A DNA stretch of 64,000 nt, taken from NCBI RefSeq assembly GCF_000633395.1, contig NZ_AYMU01000020.1:248001-312000 (forward strand). The letters are read 5' to 3'. The notes below the pieces were generated by a model that saw only the letters and a program-made list of their open reading frames with translations, was not told the DNA's origin and ran no database searches. The position numbers were made by a program, and so were the translations under genes. How positions within the stretch are numbered: position 1 is the stretch's first letter; every line of letters starts with the position of its first letter. Positions 44,579 to 54,288 of this stretch are shown here, piece by piece. The DNA comes from Pseudomonas sp. PH1b (GTDB lineage Bacteria; Pseudomonadota; Gammaproteobacteria; Pseudomonadales; Pseudomonadaceae).

Positions 44579-44832
44579 CGGCAGCCTGTGCCCGAACCTG
44601 ATGCCTCCTCCAGGTGTCCGGCGCTTGCAGCACGGCCGTGTCAGCTGGAGGCGTGAAGCCAGGCCCTCGAATGCGATTGCGTTCATTCGCGGCCTGGGAT
44701 TCACAGGACTGGAATACTGTTTTACCGAATCCGCAGAGCGGGCTGACCCCCGATCTGCAATCACTTGAATAGCAGCCGCCGCTCCGGCAGGCTTGCACGA
44801 TTAACGACCCTCGACCGGGAGAGACACACACA

Positions 44833-45897
44833 ATGGCACTCATCAGCATGCGCCAGATGCTGGACCACGCAGCCGAGTTCGGCTACGGCGTTCCAGCCTT
44901 CAACGTCAACAACCTTGAGCAGATGCGCGCCATCATGGAAGCCGCTGACAAGACTGACTCCCCGGTGATCGTTCAGGCGTCCGCCGGTGCGCGCAAGTAC
45001 GCCGGTGCACCTTTCCTGCGTCACCTGATCCTGGCCGCCATCGAGGAGTTCCCGCATATCCCGGTGTGCATGCACCAGGACCACGGCACCAGCCCTGACG
45101 TTTGCCAGCGCTCCATCCAACTGGGTTTCTCCTCGGTCATGATGGACGGCTCCCTGGGCGAAGACGGCAAGACCCCGACCGATTACGAATACAACGTCCG
45201 CGTGACCCAGCAGACCGTGGCCATGGCTCACGCCTGCGGCGTGTCGGTTGAAGGCGAGCTGGGCTGCCTGGGTTCCCTGGAAACCGGCATGGCCGGTGAA
45301 GAAGACGGCATCGGAGCCGAAGGCGTGCTGGATCACAGCCAGATGCTGACCGACCCGGAAGAGGCCGCGGACTTCGTCAAGAAGACCCAGGTCGACGCCC
45401 TGGCCATCGCCATCGGCACCAGCCACGGCGCCTACAAGTTCACCAAGCCGCCTACCGGCGACGTGCTGGCGATCGACCGGATCAAAGAGATCCACAAGCG
45501 CATCCCCAACACTCACCTGGTGATGCATGGTTCCTCTTCGGTTCCGCAAGAGTGGCTGGCGATCATCAACCAGTACGGCGGTGACATCAAGGAAACCTAC
45601 GGCGTGCCGGTTGAGGAAATCGTCGAAGGCATCAAGTACGGCGTGCGCAAGGTCAACATCGACACCGACCTGCGCCTGGCGTCCACCGGTGCCATGCGTC
45701 GCCTGATGGCCACCAACCCGAGCGAATTCGACCCGCGCAAGTTCTTCGGCGCCACCGTGACCGCCATGCGCGACGTGTGTATTGCCCGTTACGAAGCCTT
45801 CGGTACTGCAGGCAACGCTTCGAAGATCAAGCCGATCTCCCTGGAAGCGATGTTCCAGCGTTACCTCAAGGGTGAGCTGAACGCCAAGGTCAACTAA
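44833..45897 (+). CDS. fba: class II fructose-1,6-bisphosphate aldolase
   Basis: 354 residues, standard for the Calvin-cycle-type class II enzymes of Pseudomonas. Zinc ligands are in MHQDHGTSPD, EGELGCLGSLETG and VMHGSSSVP; the phosphate loop DTDLRLASTGAMRR is intact. Splits fructose 1,6-bisphosphate to the two triose phosphates; in Pseudomonas mainly gluconeogenic. Its own leader of about 250 bases shows no recognised element. Ends in a strong terminator. Confidence 0.96.
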   Translation: MALISMRQMLDHAAEFGYGVPAFNVNNLEQMRAIMEAADKTDSPVIVQASAGARKYAGAPFLRHLILAAIEEFPHIPVCMHQDHGTSPDVCQRSIQLGFSSVMMDGSLGEDGKTPTDYEYNVRVTQQTVAMAHACGVSVEGELGCLGSLETGMAGEEDGIGAEGVLDHSQMLTDPEEAADFVKKTQVDALAIAIGTSHGAYKFTKPPTGDVLAIDRIKEIHKRIPNTHLVMHGSSSVPQEWLAIINQYGGDIKETYGVPVEEIVEGIKYGVRKVNIDTDLRLASTGAMRRLMATNPSEFDPRKFFGATVTAMRDVCIARYEAFGTAGNASKIKPISLEAMFQRYLKGELNAKVN

Positions 45898-45913
45898 GCC
45901 TTTGCGCTGAACG

Positions 45914-45941
45914 AAAAAGCCCGCAGTGATGCGGGCTTTTT
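45914..45941 (+). terminator. intrinsic terminator after fba
   Basis: AGCCCGCA, GTGA, TGCGGGCT with A-run before and six T after, 16 bases after the stop. Symmetric enough to work in both directions. Confidence 0.93.
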
Positions 45942-45970
45942 TGTGCCCGGAATTCCCGCCTCCGTAGCCG

Positions 45971-46195
45971 CCGGCAACCCGGCTCCCACAGGAGATCCAG
46001 GCGTTTATTGTAGGAGCTGGCTTGCCAGCGAAGAGGCCCTTTAGGCCTGCGCAGCGTTCAAGGACGCCTTCGCCGGCAACCCGGCTCCCACAGGGGATCC
46101 AGGCGTTTATTGTAGGAGCTGGCTTGCCAGCGAAGAGGCCCTTTCGGCCTGCGCAGCGTTCAAGGACGCCTTCGCCGGCAACCCGGCTCCTGCAC
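45971..46195. repeat. tandem 102-bp repeats built from REP elements
   Basis: A 102-bp unit occurs twice and a part of it a third time. Each unit holds a REP arm (TGTAGGAGCTGGCTTGCC at 46009 and 46111) and an opposite arm (CGCCGGCAACCCGGCTCC). Copies are almost identical, with differences such as TTTAGG against TTTCGG, which points to recent local duplication. It fills most of the gap between fba and the alginate lyase gene. Confidence 0.9.
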
Positions 46196-46206
46196 GGGGA
46201 GGGGGT

Positions 46207-46878
46207 TTAGATTTTGTTGTGGTCGATGTCCAGCTTGCTGAAGGTCACCTTGCCGCCTTCGCTGGTGTAGCCGGTGTTGTCCTGCACATAGACCCCAGCC
46301 TTGAAATACAAGGGCTTGTCGCGCCAGGTGGCGCTCAGTTGGGTGTCCCACTGGTAGCCCGCCGCGCTGATGCCCAGGGCGCCGCCCGGACTGAGGTGGA
46401 TCAGGTAGGAAAACTCCCGATCCATGGGCACGTTCTCGGCAATGGTGATGACCCGGCCTTCCTCGTCGTCCGGACGCAGGCGCACCTTGGCCACGATGTT
46501 GCCGCTGCCCTTGCTGGTCTTGTACTGGTACTCGACCTTCACCAGGGGCTTGGTGCTGTTGTAGGCGTGGATCTGGCCGATGACGATCTTGCCCGACGAG
46601 GGCACCTGGTTCACCGCGAGGGTGGCATACAGCAGGTTGTCGGCTTCGGGATAGGTCCAGTTGCGCAGCGTGCCGTTGGCGTAGGTCTCGCGCAGTTCGG
46701 TGCGCGGGTAGATGGCATTCTCGGTTTTCGAGCCGGTGACCGGCGACCAGAAGAACAGCGTGCCGGTGTCGGAGTGGAAGTACTGGTCCTTGAAGCCTTG
46801 GACCAGCCTCGGAGTGTCGATGGTGGTCGGTGGGCTACCGACAGGAACGCTGAGGTTCCAGGTTGCCAGGTCGATCAT
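46207..46878 (-). CDS. alginate lyase, polysaccharide lyase family 7
   Basis: 223 residues. The three PL7 catalytic signatures are present: RTELRE (about 59-64), QIH (about 102-104) and YFKAGVYVQ (about 190-198). Cleaves alginate by beta-elimination. There is no signal peptide, so the enzyme appears cytosolic or is released in another way, as for the similarly short PA1167-type enzymes of Pseudomonas. Single gene, transcribed away from the GGDEF/EAL gene. Confidence 0.9.
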   Translation of the reverse strand: MIDLATWNLSVPVGSPPTTIDTPRLVQGFKDQYFHSDTGTLFFWSPVTGSKTENAIYPRTELRETYANGTLRNWTYPEADNLLYATLAVNQVPSSGKIVIGQIHAYNSTKPLVKVEYQYKTSKGSGNIVAKVRLRPDDEEGRVITIAENVPMDREFSYLIHLSPGGALGISAAGYQWDTQLSATWRDKPLYFKAGVYVQDNTGYTSEGGKVTFSKLDIDHNKI

Positions 46879-47197
46879 GGTGAAGATTCCGCAAGGAGCG
46901 GCCTGCAGCAGGCCGGTGAAGGCTTTGGTCTGAGCTTCTCAGGGCGTCTTTATAGCGCAGAAGCACGCCTGGGAAAGGTCCGTACGGCAGATAGTTGGCG
47001 CCGGCAAAATGTCGAAATGCCATCTTTCCCGGTTTTCCTGCTGCAAAAGTGTGACCGTTAGTCGGGAGTCGGGGCCATTGGCAGAGCGATGGCGTACTGA
47101 CAGCTTCTGCTTTGCGGTATCCGGGTCTAGAGTGAAACCTCAGTTTTTGTCAGGTTTTCTCAACCGTTCGGTCTTATCTACAGACAAGAGAAGCAGC
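46879..47197. other. intergenic region between divergent genes
   Basis: 319 bases that should hold the promoters of the alginate lyase gene and of the GGDEF/EAL gene. I see no clear sigma-70 or sigma-54 element, operator palindrome or gene in it. Confidence 0.5.
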
Positions 47198-49321
47198 ATG
47201 GAATGCGTGCAACCGGAGGCAGCCCAAGGTCACTCCACTCTTTTGATCGTCGATGACTATCCTGAAAATCTCCTAAGCATGCGCGCGTTGTTGCAGCGTC
47301 AGGATTGGCGGGTGATGACCGCTGCCTCCGGCGTGGAGGCCCTGGGCCTGTTGCTCGAGCATGAGGTGGACCTGGTGCTGCTGGACGTGCAGATGCCCGG
47401 CATGGACGGTTTCGAGGTCGCCCGGCTGATGCGTGGCAGCCAGCGCACCCGGTTGACCCCGATCATTTTCCTCACCGCCAACGAGCAGTCCCAGGACGCC
47501 GTGATCAAGGGCTATGCCAGTGGCGCGGTGGACTACCTGTTCAAGCCTTTCGACCCGCAGATCCTCAAGCCCAAGGTCCAGGCGCTGCTCGAGCATCAGC
47601 GCAATCGCCGGGCCCTGCAGCACCTCAGCCATGACCTGGAGGTGGCCAGGGCATTCAATGCCTCGGTATTGGACAACGCTGCCGAAGGCATCCTGGTGGT
47701 GGACGAGGGCGGTTACGTACGCTTTGCCAATCCGGCTGTTTCACGCCTGCTCAGTGCCCAGGTGAAGGAGCTGGAGGGCTCGCCCTTTCTCGACTACCTG
47801 CAAAAGCCCCATGTTCCCGACTGGAGCGATTCGCAGCTGTACGCCTGTTATCGCCGGGGTGAAACCTACCGCCTGCATGACGCTCTGCTGCGCACCGTCC
47901 CCGGCCAGCAGATCAGCGTGGCACTGTCCTGTGCGCCACTGCCCAGCGAGCAGAAGGCCATGGTGGTGACCCTGCTGGACATGTCTGAGGTGCGCCACTT
48001 GCACCAGCAGTTGGAGTACCAGGCCGTGACCGACCCGCTGACGGGGCTGCTCAACCGCCGGGGCTTTTACCAGACGGTGGAAAACATCCTGTTGCGCAGT
48101 GATCGCTCGGACAAGTCCCTGGTCCTGCTGTACCTGGATCTGGACGGCTTCAAGCGGGTCAACGATTCCCTGGGCCATGACGCCGGCGACCGGGTATTGC
48201 GCTGGGTCTCGGAGCAGTTGAAGGAGTGCCTGCATTCGTTCGACATTCTCGGGCGCATGGGCGGGGATGAGTTCACCGCCTTGCTGGAGCTGAGATTCCC
48301 CGAGCAGGCAGCGAAGATCGCCGAGAAACTGATCGAGCGCCTGTCCATCAACCAGCAGATCGATGGCCTGGAGGTGGTGCTGGGGGCGAGTATCGGCATC
48401 GCCATTTACCCCGACTGCGGCTCCAACCTGGATGGCCTGCTGCGGGCCGCGGACATTGCCATGTACGAGGCCAAGCGTGCCGGTCGACAGCAGTACCGCT
48501 ACTACGATCACGAAATGAACGGACGCGCCCGCTCCCGGCTGATGCTCGAGGAAAGCGTGCGCAGCGCGGTGGAGCGCAAGGAATTCACCCTGGTGTATCA
48601 GCCCCAGGTGGCCATTGCCGATGGGCGCTTGCGCGGGTTCGAGGCGCTGCTGCGCTGGCGGCATCCGAGTGTTGGCGATGTGCCGCCGGGGTTGTTCCTG
48701 CCTTTGCTTGAAGAGGCCCGGCTGATCAGTCGGCTGGGCAGTTGGATCTATCAGCAGGGCGCCGCCCAGCGCAAGGAATGGGAGCAGGTGTTCAGCCCTG
48801 ATCTGGTGCTCGGCATCAGCCTCAGTGCCACCCAGTTCAGCATGCCCAACCTGGCCTCGGAACTGCGTCAGGTTCTGATGCGCCATGGCTTGGAACCGCG
48901 CCAGCTGGAAGTCGAGGTGACCGAGGCGGCGTTGACCCAGAACCTGGATGACACCCGCAAACAGCTGCAGTTGTTGCATCAGTTGGGGGTGCGGGTGGCC
49001 CTGGACGATTTCGGTTCAGGCAGCTGTTGCCTGGCCTACCTGCGTGATTTGCAGCTGGACACCCTCAAGCTCGACCGGCACTTGATCGCCCGCTTGCTCA
49101 CGTCACCGCGGGACGCCGCGATTGCTCGCAGCGTGATCGATCTGTGCAAGCAGTTCGGTTTGCTGGTGATCGCCGAGGGCGTGGAAACCCTCGAGCAATA
49201 CCAATGGCTCAAGGCTTGCGGCTGTGAGTACGTGCAGGGTTTCCTGGTGGCCCGACCCTTGACCGTCAGCACCGCCAGCCAGTTCGTCCAGCCGTTCGAC
49301 TGGAGCGCGCTGCAGGCTTGA
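47198..49321 (+). CDS. REC-PAS-GGDEF-EAL cyclic-di-GMP response regulator
   Basis: 707 residues from the ATG at 47198. A receiver domain (about 12-130, phosphate acceptor Asp63 in LLDVQMPGMDG, Lys117 in FKPF), a PAS domain (about 150-265), a GGDEF domain with intact GGDEF at 355-359, and an EAL domain with EAL at 482-484 and DDFGSG. Both catalytic motifs look active, so it may make or break cyclic di-GMP depending on the input. No sensor kinase gene lies next to it. The inhibitory RxxD site before GGDEF is not evident. Confidence 0.93.
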   Translation: MECVQPEAAQGHSTLLIVDDYPENLLSMRALLQRQDWRVMTAASGVEALGLLLEHEVDLVLLDVQMPGMDGFEVARLMRGSQRTRLTPIIFLTANEQSQDAVIKGYASGAVDYLFKPFDPQILKPKVQALLEHQRNRRALQHLSHDLEVARAFNASVLDNAAEGILVVDEGGYVRFANPAVSRLLSAQVKELEGSPFLDYLQKPHVPDWSDSQLYACYRRGETYRLHDALLRTVPGQQISVALSCAPLPSEQKAMVVTLLDMSEVRHLHQQLEYQAVTDPLTGLLNRRGFYQTVENILLRSDRSDKSLVLLYLDLDGFKRVNDSLGHDAGDRVLRWVSEQLKECLHSFDILGRMGGDEFTALLELRFPEQAAKIAEKLIERLSINQQIDGLEVVLGASIGIAIYPDCGSNLDGLLRAADIAMYEAKRAGRQQYRYYDHEMNGRARSRLMLEESVRSAVERKEFTLVYQPQVAIADGRLRGFEALLRWRHPSVGDVPPGLFLPLLEEARLISRLGSWIYQQGAAQRKEWEQVFSPDLVLGISLSATQFSMPNLASELRQVLMRHGLEPRQLEVEVTEAALTQNLDDTRKQLQLLHQLGVRVALDDFGSGSCCLAYLRDLQLDTLKLDRHLIARLLTSPRDAAIARSVIDLCKQFGLLVIAEGVETLEQYQWLKACGCEYVQGFLVARPLTVSTASQFVQPFDWSALQA

Positions 49322-49363
49322 ATTCGCTACACTGGCGACCTTTGCATCTTGCGTTGTTCCCCC

Positions 49364-49876
49364 ATGACTGCACTCAAATACCTCCAGGCCTATCCCGCTG
49401 CCTTGCAAGAGCAAGTGCGCCAGCTGATTGTCGAGGGGCGTCTGGGCGACTACCTGAGCCAGCGTTATCCGGCCAAGCATGGGGTGCAGAGTGACAAGGC
49501 GCTGTACAGCTATGCCCTGGAACTGAAGCAGGAATACCTGCGCAACGCACCGCCCATCGACAAGGTGCTGTTCGACAACCGCCTGGACCTGACCCATCGC
49601 GCCCTGGGCCTGCACACCTCGGTGTCCCGGGTGCAGGGGGGCAAGCTCAAGGCCAAGAAGGAGATTCGCATCGCCTCGCTGTTCAAGGAAGCGGCGCCGG
49701 AATTCCTGCGGATGATCGTGGTGCACGAGTTGGCGCACTTCAAGGAATCCGATCACAACAAGGCGTTCTACAAGCTCTGCGAGCACATGCTGCCGGGCTA
49801 TCACCAGTTGGAATTCGACCTGCGGGTCTACCTGACCTGGCGCGACCTGCCAGCCAGGGTAGAGGTGTCGGGTTGA
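49364..49876 (+). CDS. YgjP-like zinc metallopeptidase domain protein
   Basis: 170 residues from the ATG at 49364. The motif VVHELAHFKESDHNKAFY is the HExxH plus third-ligand pattern of the M48-related YgjP/DUF45 family. Probably a cytosolic metallopeptidase; substrate unknown. The start follows the upstream gene by about 40 bases. Confidence 0.85.
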   Translation: MTALKYLQAYPAALQEQVRQLIVEGRLGDYLSQRYPAKHGVQSDKALYSYALELKQEYLRNAPPIDKVLFDNRLDLTHRALGLHTSVSRVQGGKLKAKKEIRIASLFKEAAPEFLRMIVVHELAHFKESDHNKAFYKLCEHMLPGYHQLEFDLRVYLTWRDLPARVEVSG

Positions 49877-49899
49877 TCCTTAGCGACCAGGAGTAGGCG

Positions 49900-50196
49900 A
49901 TGGATGTGAGCAAGACCAAGAGCAGTTTCTACCGCCGGCTGTATGTGGCGTACCTGATCGACAGCGGTCTGGCCAGTAGCGTGCCGGCGCTGACCGAACT
50001 CACCGGCATGCCCCGGCGTACAGCCCAGGACACCATCGCCGCTCTGGCGGACCTGGACATCCACTGTGAGTTCGAGCAACAGGACGGCGCCCGCAATCAT
50101 GCCGGTTGCTACCGGATTCACGATTGGGGCGCGATCGACAAGGCCTGGATCGAGCCGCACCTGCCGCAGATCAAGGCCGTGCTGGGTTATCCCTGA
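49900..50196 (+). CDS. small winged-helix DNA-binding protein
   Basis: 98 residues with a winged helix-turn-helix pattern (LTELTGMPRRTAQDTIAALADL followed by a short beta wing; landmark GMPRRTAQDTI). An AGGAG site is upstream. 23 bases after the metallopeptidase gene, likely one transcript. Its targets cannot be read from the sequence. Confidence 0.75.
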   Translation: MDVSKTKSSFYRRLYVAYLIDSGLASSVPALTELTGMPRRTAQDTIAALADLDIHCEFEQQDGARNHAGCYRIHDWGAIDKAWIEPHLPQIKAVLGYP

Positions 50197-50199
50197 GGT

Positions 50200-50652
50200 T
50201 CAGGCGCGGCGCATGCCGATATGCGGGATGTCGTCTTCCAGGTATTCATCACTGGCGACATTGAACCCGTAGCCGGCGTAGTACCCCTGCAGGTGCGCCT
50301 GGGCCGAAAGGTAGATCGGGGTATCGGGCCAGTGCCGTTGCGCCTGTTTCAGCGCCTGCTCCATCAAGCTGTGGCCCAGGCCTTGGCCCCGGGCCTGGGC
50401 AGCGGTCACGACGCGACCTATCACCACGTCGCCGCCCTGGGAGATCGGGTCCAGCAGGCGCAGGTAGGCCACCAGGCTGTCGCCGTCCCAGGCCATCAGG
50501 TGGCAGGTGTCGCCTTCAAGGTCGCGTCCATCGACTTCCTGGTAGGGGCATTTCTGTTCCACGACAAAGACTTCGGTGCGCAGTTGCAAGATCGCGTACA
50601 GCTGTTCCTTGGCCAGGTCGGTGTGGTGTTTGCAGACCCATTCGATGGTCAT
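50200..50652 (-). CDS. elaA: GNAT-family acetyltransferase ElaA
   Basis: 150 residues from the second ATG (50652), which has AGGA eight bases upstream. Very similar to E. coli ElaA: LQLRTEVFVVEQKCPYQEVDG, VVIGRVVTAAQARGQGLGHS (acetyl-CoA loop RGQGLG) and YGFNVASDEYLEDDIPHIGM. An N-acetyltransferase of unknown substrate. Converges with the winged-helix gene, leaving three bases between stops. Confidence 0.9.
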   Translation of the reverse strand: MTIEWVCKHHTDLAKEQLYAILQLRTEVFVVEQKCPYQEVDGRDLEGDTCHLMAWDGDSLVAYLRLLDPISQGGDVVIGRVVTAAQARGQGLGHSLMEQALKQAQRHWPDTPIYLSAQAHLQGYYAGYGFNVASDEYLEDDIPHIGMRRA

Positions 50653-50919
50653 CTTCATATCCTGTGAAAAGTGCTGCGCGAAATAGTAAGCAGATCGGCG
50701 CAGTATGTCTTGTCGAGTGTGCCCGGGAGCTTGTTTCTGTGAGTTGGGTCAAAATGCCACTATTGTGTTTCCTGACGCTTGTCTTCTTTGTGTAATCTGC
50801 TTTCAGGTTCTGTGCATGAGCTAATGTTAGGACCTGGGTCGACCTGCCGAGTCAGGGCCGGGCCCCTGGAGTGTGGGCTGGAACGCGCCGGGCCCTGTGC
50901 CCGCTAAGGATCTTTTAGC

Positions 50920-51657
50920 ATGCTGCGATTGCATCGAGCTTTGGCCTTGATCGGATTGCTGTTGCTGAGTCAGGGCGCTTCTGCAGAGAAGCTGCGGCTG
51001 GTTGCCGATGTCTGGCCCCCCTTTACCGACGCGACTCTGGTCAATGGCGGTGTGGCCACCGACATTGTCAGCACGGCCCTGGCCCGTGCCGGCTACTCCA
51101 GCGAATTCGAACAGGTGCCCTGGGCCCGGGCCCTGCTGGGCATTGGCGAGGGGCGCTACGACGTTCTGGTGAATGCCTGGTACAACGACGAGCGCACCCA
51201 GTTGGGGCAGTTCTCTTCGGAGTACATGGTCAACCGGGTGCGCTTCATCAAGCGCAAGGATGCGGTTCTGGAATACAGCAACCTCAAGCAGCTGCATCAG
51301 TACCCGATCGCCGTGGTGCGCGGGTATGCCTACTCATCGCAATTCGACAACGACCCTGATCTGCAGAAAGTGCCGGTGCACAACTTCGCCATGGCCGTGC
51401 GCATGCTGGCAGCGGACCGGGTCAAGCTGACCCTGGAAGACGAATACGTAGCCCGCTATTACCTGGCCCGGGAATCACCGCGGGTGCGCAATGCCGTGGA
51501 GTTCCTGCCCAAGCCCCTGAGCGAGAACAGCCTGCACATCCTGGTCAGCCTGAAGAACCCCGAGCACGCACAGATCGTGGCCAGGTTCGACAAGGAAATT
51601 GCCGCCATGAAAGCCGACGGCAGCTACGACCGCCTGCTGCGCCAGCACGGCATGTAA
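50920..51657 (+). CDS. periplasmic amino-acid-type solute-binding protein
   Basis: 245 residues. Signal peptide MLRLHRALALIGLLLLSQGA ending at SAEKLR, then a family 3 solute-binding fold (LRLVADVWPPFTDATL, GRYDVLVNAWYNDERTQ, ALLGIGEG). No permease or ATPase gene is next to it, so it may be an orphan that serves another transporter or a sensor. A leader of about 250 bases upstream shows nothing recognised. Confidence 0.83.
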   Translation: MLRLHRALALIGLLLLSQGASAEKLRLVADVWPPFTDATLVNGGVATDIVSTALARAGYSSEFEQVPWARALLGIGEGRYDVLVNAWYNDERTQLGQFSSEYMVNRVRFIKRKDAVLEYSNLKQLHQYPIAVVRGYAYSSQFDNDPDLQKVPVHNFAMAVRMLAADRVKLTLEDEYVARYYLARESPRVRNAVEFLPKPLSENSLHILVSLKNPEHAQIVARFDKEIAAMKADGSYDRLLRQHGM

Positions 51658-51673
51658 CCGGGCAGTGGGCTTG

Positions 51674-51757
51674 TGTAGGAGCTGGCTTGCCAGCGAAGAG
51701 GCCCGCGGATTTCCCGCAGCTCCCGCGGCCCCTTTCGCCGGCAAGCCGGCTCCTACG
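51674..51757. repeat. pair of inverted REP elements
   Basis: TGTAGGAGCTGGCTTGCC and its partner CGCCGGCAAGCCGGCTCC stand in opposite orientation, the classical REP pair (BIME), between two convergent genes, where it can act as transcription barrier or mRNA end. Confidence 0.88.
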
Positions 51758-51758
51758 G

Positions 51759-53945
51759 TTATTCAGCGCTGCTGGTGTCCTTGATCAGGTGCGCTGCCAG
51801 GGTCCGCAACGGGCCCAGCTGGCGGCAAATCAGCGCCAACTGGGTCTGCACCAGGCGCTGGCCTTCGTCGATCTCGTCGGGCATCTGTTCCAGTTCATTG
51901 GCCAGCGCTTCCTCGGCGTCGCTCTGAAGGGCGATTGGGGTCTTGTTGGCCAGGCCCTGGGCAATCTCGTCGATGCTCGCCGTCAGGCTGGCCCCGGCGC
52001 CCTCGATCAAGTGTTCGCGAACTTCGTCCGGCAGCCGGGTTTCCCGGTGCGCGCCCAGGCCCGAGAGGTAGCTGAGCAGGGTGTGGGACAGCACCAGGAA
52101 GCGAAAGCCCACGTCCGCTTCCTTACGGAAATGCCCCGGTTCCATGAGCATGTTGGCCAGGGTGGTGGACAGCGCTGCGTCGGCGTTGTGGGCGTTGCGC
52201 CGGGCCAGGCGGTAGGCCAGGTCATCGCTCTTGCCGGCGGCGTACTGCTGCATGATCTGGCGCAGGTAGATGCTGTTGCAGGTCAGGGTGTTGGCCAGCA
52301 CCTTGTTCAGGCGCCGGCCCTGCCAGTCCGGCAGGAACAGGAACACCGCCAGGCCGGCGATCAGGCTGCCCAGCAGGGTATCGAACAGCCGGGGCAGGAA
52401 CAGCCCGTAGCCATCGCCCACCTGGTTGAAGCAGAACAGCACCATCAGGGTGATGGCGGCGGTGGCCAGGGTGTAGCGAGTGGTGCGGTTGGTAAAGAAC
52501 ACTACCCCGGCGGCAATGGCGAACAACGATTGCACCAGCGGGCTGGGGAACAGGTCGAACAGCGCCCAGGCGATGGTCAGGCCGATGGCGGTGCCGACGA
52601 TCCGCTGGCCCAGCTTGCGGCGGGTGGCGCCGTAGTTGGGCTGACAGACGAACAGCGTGGTGAGGATGATCCAGTAGCCCTGGGACGGGTGGATCAGGTG
52701 CACCATGCCGTAGCCGATGCTCAGGGCCAGGGGCAGGCGCAGGGCATGGCGGAACAGCAGTGAAGTCGGCGTCATCTGGGTGCGCAGGCGCACCCAGACA
52801 TCCTTCAGGTTGCGCGGCGAGCGGTCCAGCAGGCTGCTGTCGGTGGCATCGGCCAGGGCATCGGGGTTGCTGGCATCGCTGAGCAGGCGGTCGAGGGTGC
52901 CGAGGTTGGCGGCCAGGGCCCGCAGCGAACGCAACAGGCCGCGCCAGGCCGGGTTGCTCTGGATCCGCAGGTGCTCCAGGGACGCATGCAGATCGCCCAG
53001 GGCCTCGGCGAAGCCGGCGTCATAGACGAAGGGCTGGCGCAACTGGATGGATTCACCCAGGGCACGGCAGGCCTTGCCCTGTTGGCGCAGCAGGCGCTGG
53101 CAGCGAAACAGCACGTCGCTGTGGAAGAAGGCGTCAGTCAGGGCGTTGTAGGGGTAGTGGGACGAACTGGCTCGCTCGTGGATGTCCTGGGCGAGGAAAT
53201 ACAGCTTCAGGTAGCGGCTGACCTTCGACCCCGGACGGCCGTTGCCGACCCGGTGCAGGATGATCTCCTTGGCCGCGTTGAGGGCCGCCACCACCTTGCC
53301 GTTCTGTCGGGCTAGCTCCAGGCGCTGGGCTTCCACATCCAGCTGGCGGATAGGCTCGAACAGCGACGACTTGAGCTTGAGATAGAAACCCAGTTCACGG
53401 AACAGCCGGGCCAGGCTCTGCTGCACCGGCTGGTTGGAGAACAGTGCCTGCCACAGCACCGAGAGCAGGCCGTACCAGGCGGCACCTGCCACCAGCAACA
53501 GCGGCTCATGCCAGAAATCGATCACCGCGCCGCCGCGCTGGTCGACGCCGATCATGGTGTAGACCGACAGAATCAGGGTTGCCGAAGCGATGGCTCCGTA
53601 GCGTTCCCCGAGGGCGCCGAGCATGGTCAGGCCGAAGCTGGCCAGGGCCAGGGCGATGGCGAAGATCCAGGGGTAGGGGAACAGCAGTTCCACCGACAGT
53701 GCGGCGATGCTGAAGCACACCAGGGTCACTGCCAGGGCATTCAGGCGGCCTTGCCAGCTGTCGTCGGTTTCCGCCAGGGCGCTGGCGATGATGCCCAGGA
53801 ACAGGGGGATCAGCAGGGCCATTTCATCCTGGTACCAGCACAGCGCCATGCTGCCGGTCAGGGCGATGAACACCCGCACGCTGTAGCTGAATTTGTCCAG
53901 TGCCCAGAGACGGCGCAGGGATTGGCGAAAAGAGGTCGATGACAT
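51759..53945 (-). CDS. yccS: YccS/YhfK-family inner-membrane protein (FUSC superfamily)
   Basis: 728 residues from the ATG at 53945 (MSSTSFRQSLRRLW), the usual length of Pseudomonas YccS. Two blocks of hydrophobic segments (about 20-170 and 390-520) with a large cytosolic loop between and a long C-terminal domain, the FUSC layout shared with aromatic-acid exporters. Transport activity has not been settled for YccS. The further upstream open frame has no ribosome site or similarity. Confidence 0.88.
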   Translation of the reverse strand: MSSTSFRQSLRRLWALDKFSYSVRVFIALTGSMALCWYQDEMALLIPLFLGIIASALAETDDSWQGRLNALAVTLVCFSIAALSVELLFPYPWIFAIALALASFGLTMLGALGERYGAIASATLILSVYTMIGVDQRGGAVIDFWHEPLLLVAGAAWYGLLSVLWQALFSNQPVQQSLARLFRELGFYLKLKSSLFEPIRQLDVEAQRLELARQNGKVVAALNAAKEIILHRVGNGRPGSKVSRYLKLYFLAQDIHERASSSHYPYNALTDAFFHSDVLFRCQRLLRQQGKACRALGESIQLRQPFVYDAGFAEALGDLHASLEHLRIQSNPAWRGLLRSLRALAANLGTLDRLLSDASNPDALADATDSSLLDRSPRNLKDVWVRLRTQMTPTSLLFRHALRLPLALSIGYGMVHLIHPSQGYWIILTTLFVCQPNYGATRRKLGQRIVGTAIGLTIAWALFDLFPSPLVQSLFAIAAGVVFFTNRTTRYTLATAAITLMVLFCFNQVGDGYGLFLPRLFDTLLGSLIAGLAVFLFLPDWQGRRLNKVLANTLTCNSIYLRQIMQQYAAGKSDDLAYRLARRNAHNADAALSTTLANMLMEPGHFRKEADVGFRFLVLSHTLLSYLSGLGAHRETRLPDEVREHLIEGAGASLTASIDEIAQGLANKTPIALQSDAEEALANELEQMPDEIDEGQRLVQTQLALICRQLGPLRTLAAHLIKDTSSAE

Positions 53946-54288
53946 GAAGTGGGTAAGGCCTTCCGGGGCGATGCAGCTAAATTGAGCCAGTATTGACGAC
54001 GGCGCAATGCCGCCGTCACATCCTTGAGCAAAATCTGTTCCTCTTTGCGAGGTTCGATCTGGGGTGTGAGCGCTGGGGCGGAGCCTGAGAGGCGGGCAGG
54101 TTGGGCGATGGGGCTGCTTGTGAGGCAGCTCGTGGGACAGTGGTACTGGACTGGGCCCGGCTACGCGGGCCCGCGGGAGCAAGCGCCCAGGCCAGACAAA
54201 CCACAGCAACCATGGACGCTACACGAGCAGGAATTCCAGGAGCGGCGGTTGCGGCAGCCAGCAGGCCTGCCGCAGGTGTTCGGGAGGA
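53946..54288. other. intergenic region upstream of yccS
   Basis: 343 bases between the end of the flavoprotein gene and the start of yccS, both on the minus strand. Open frames occur by virtue of high GC, but none has a ribosome site or known family. No hairpin with a T-run was found. Confidence 0.4.
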
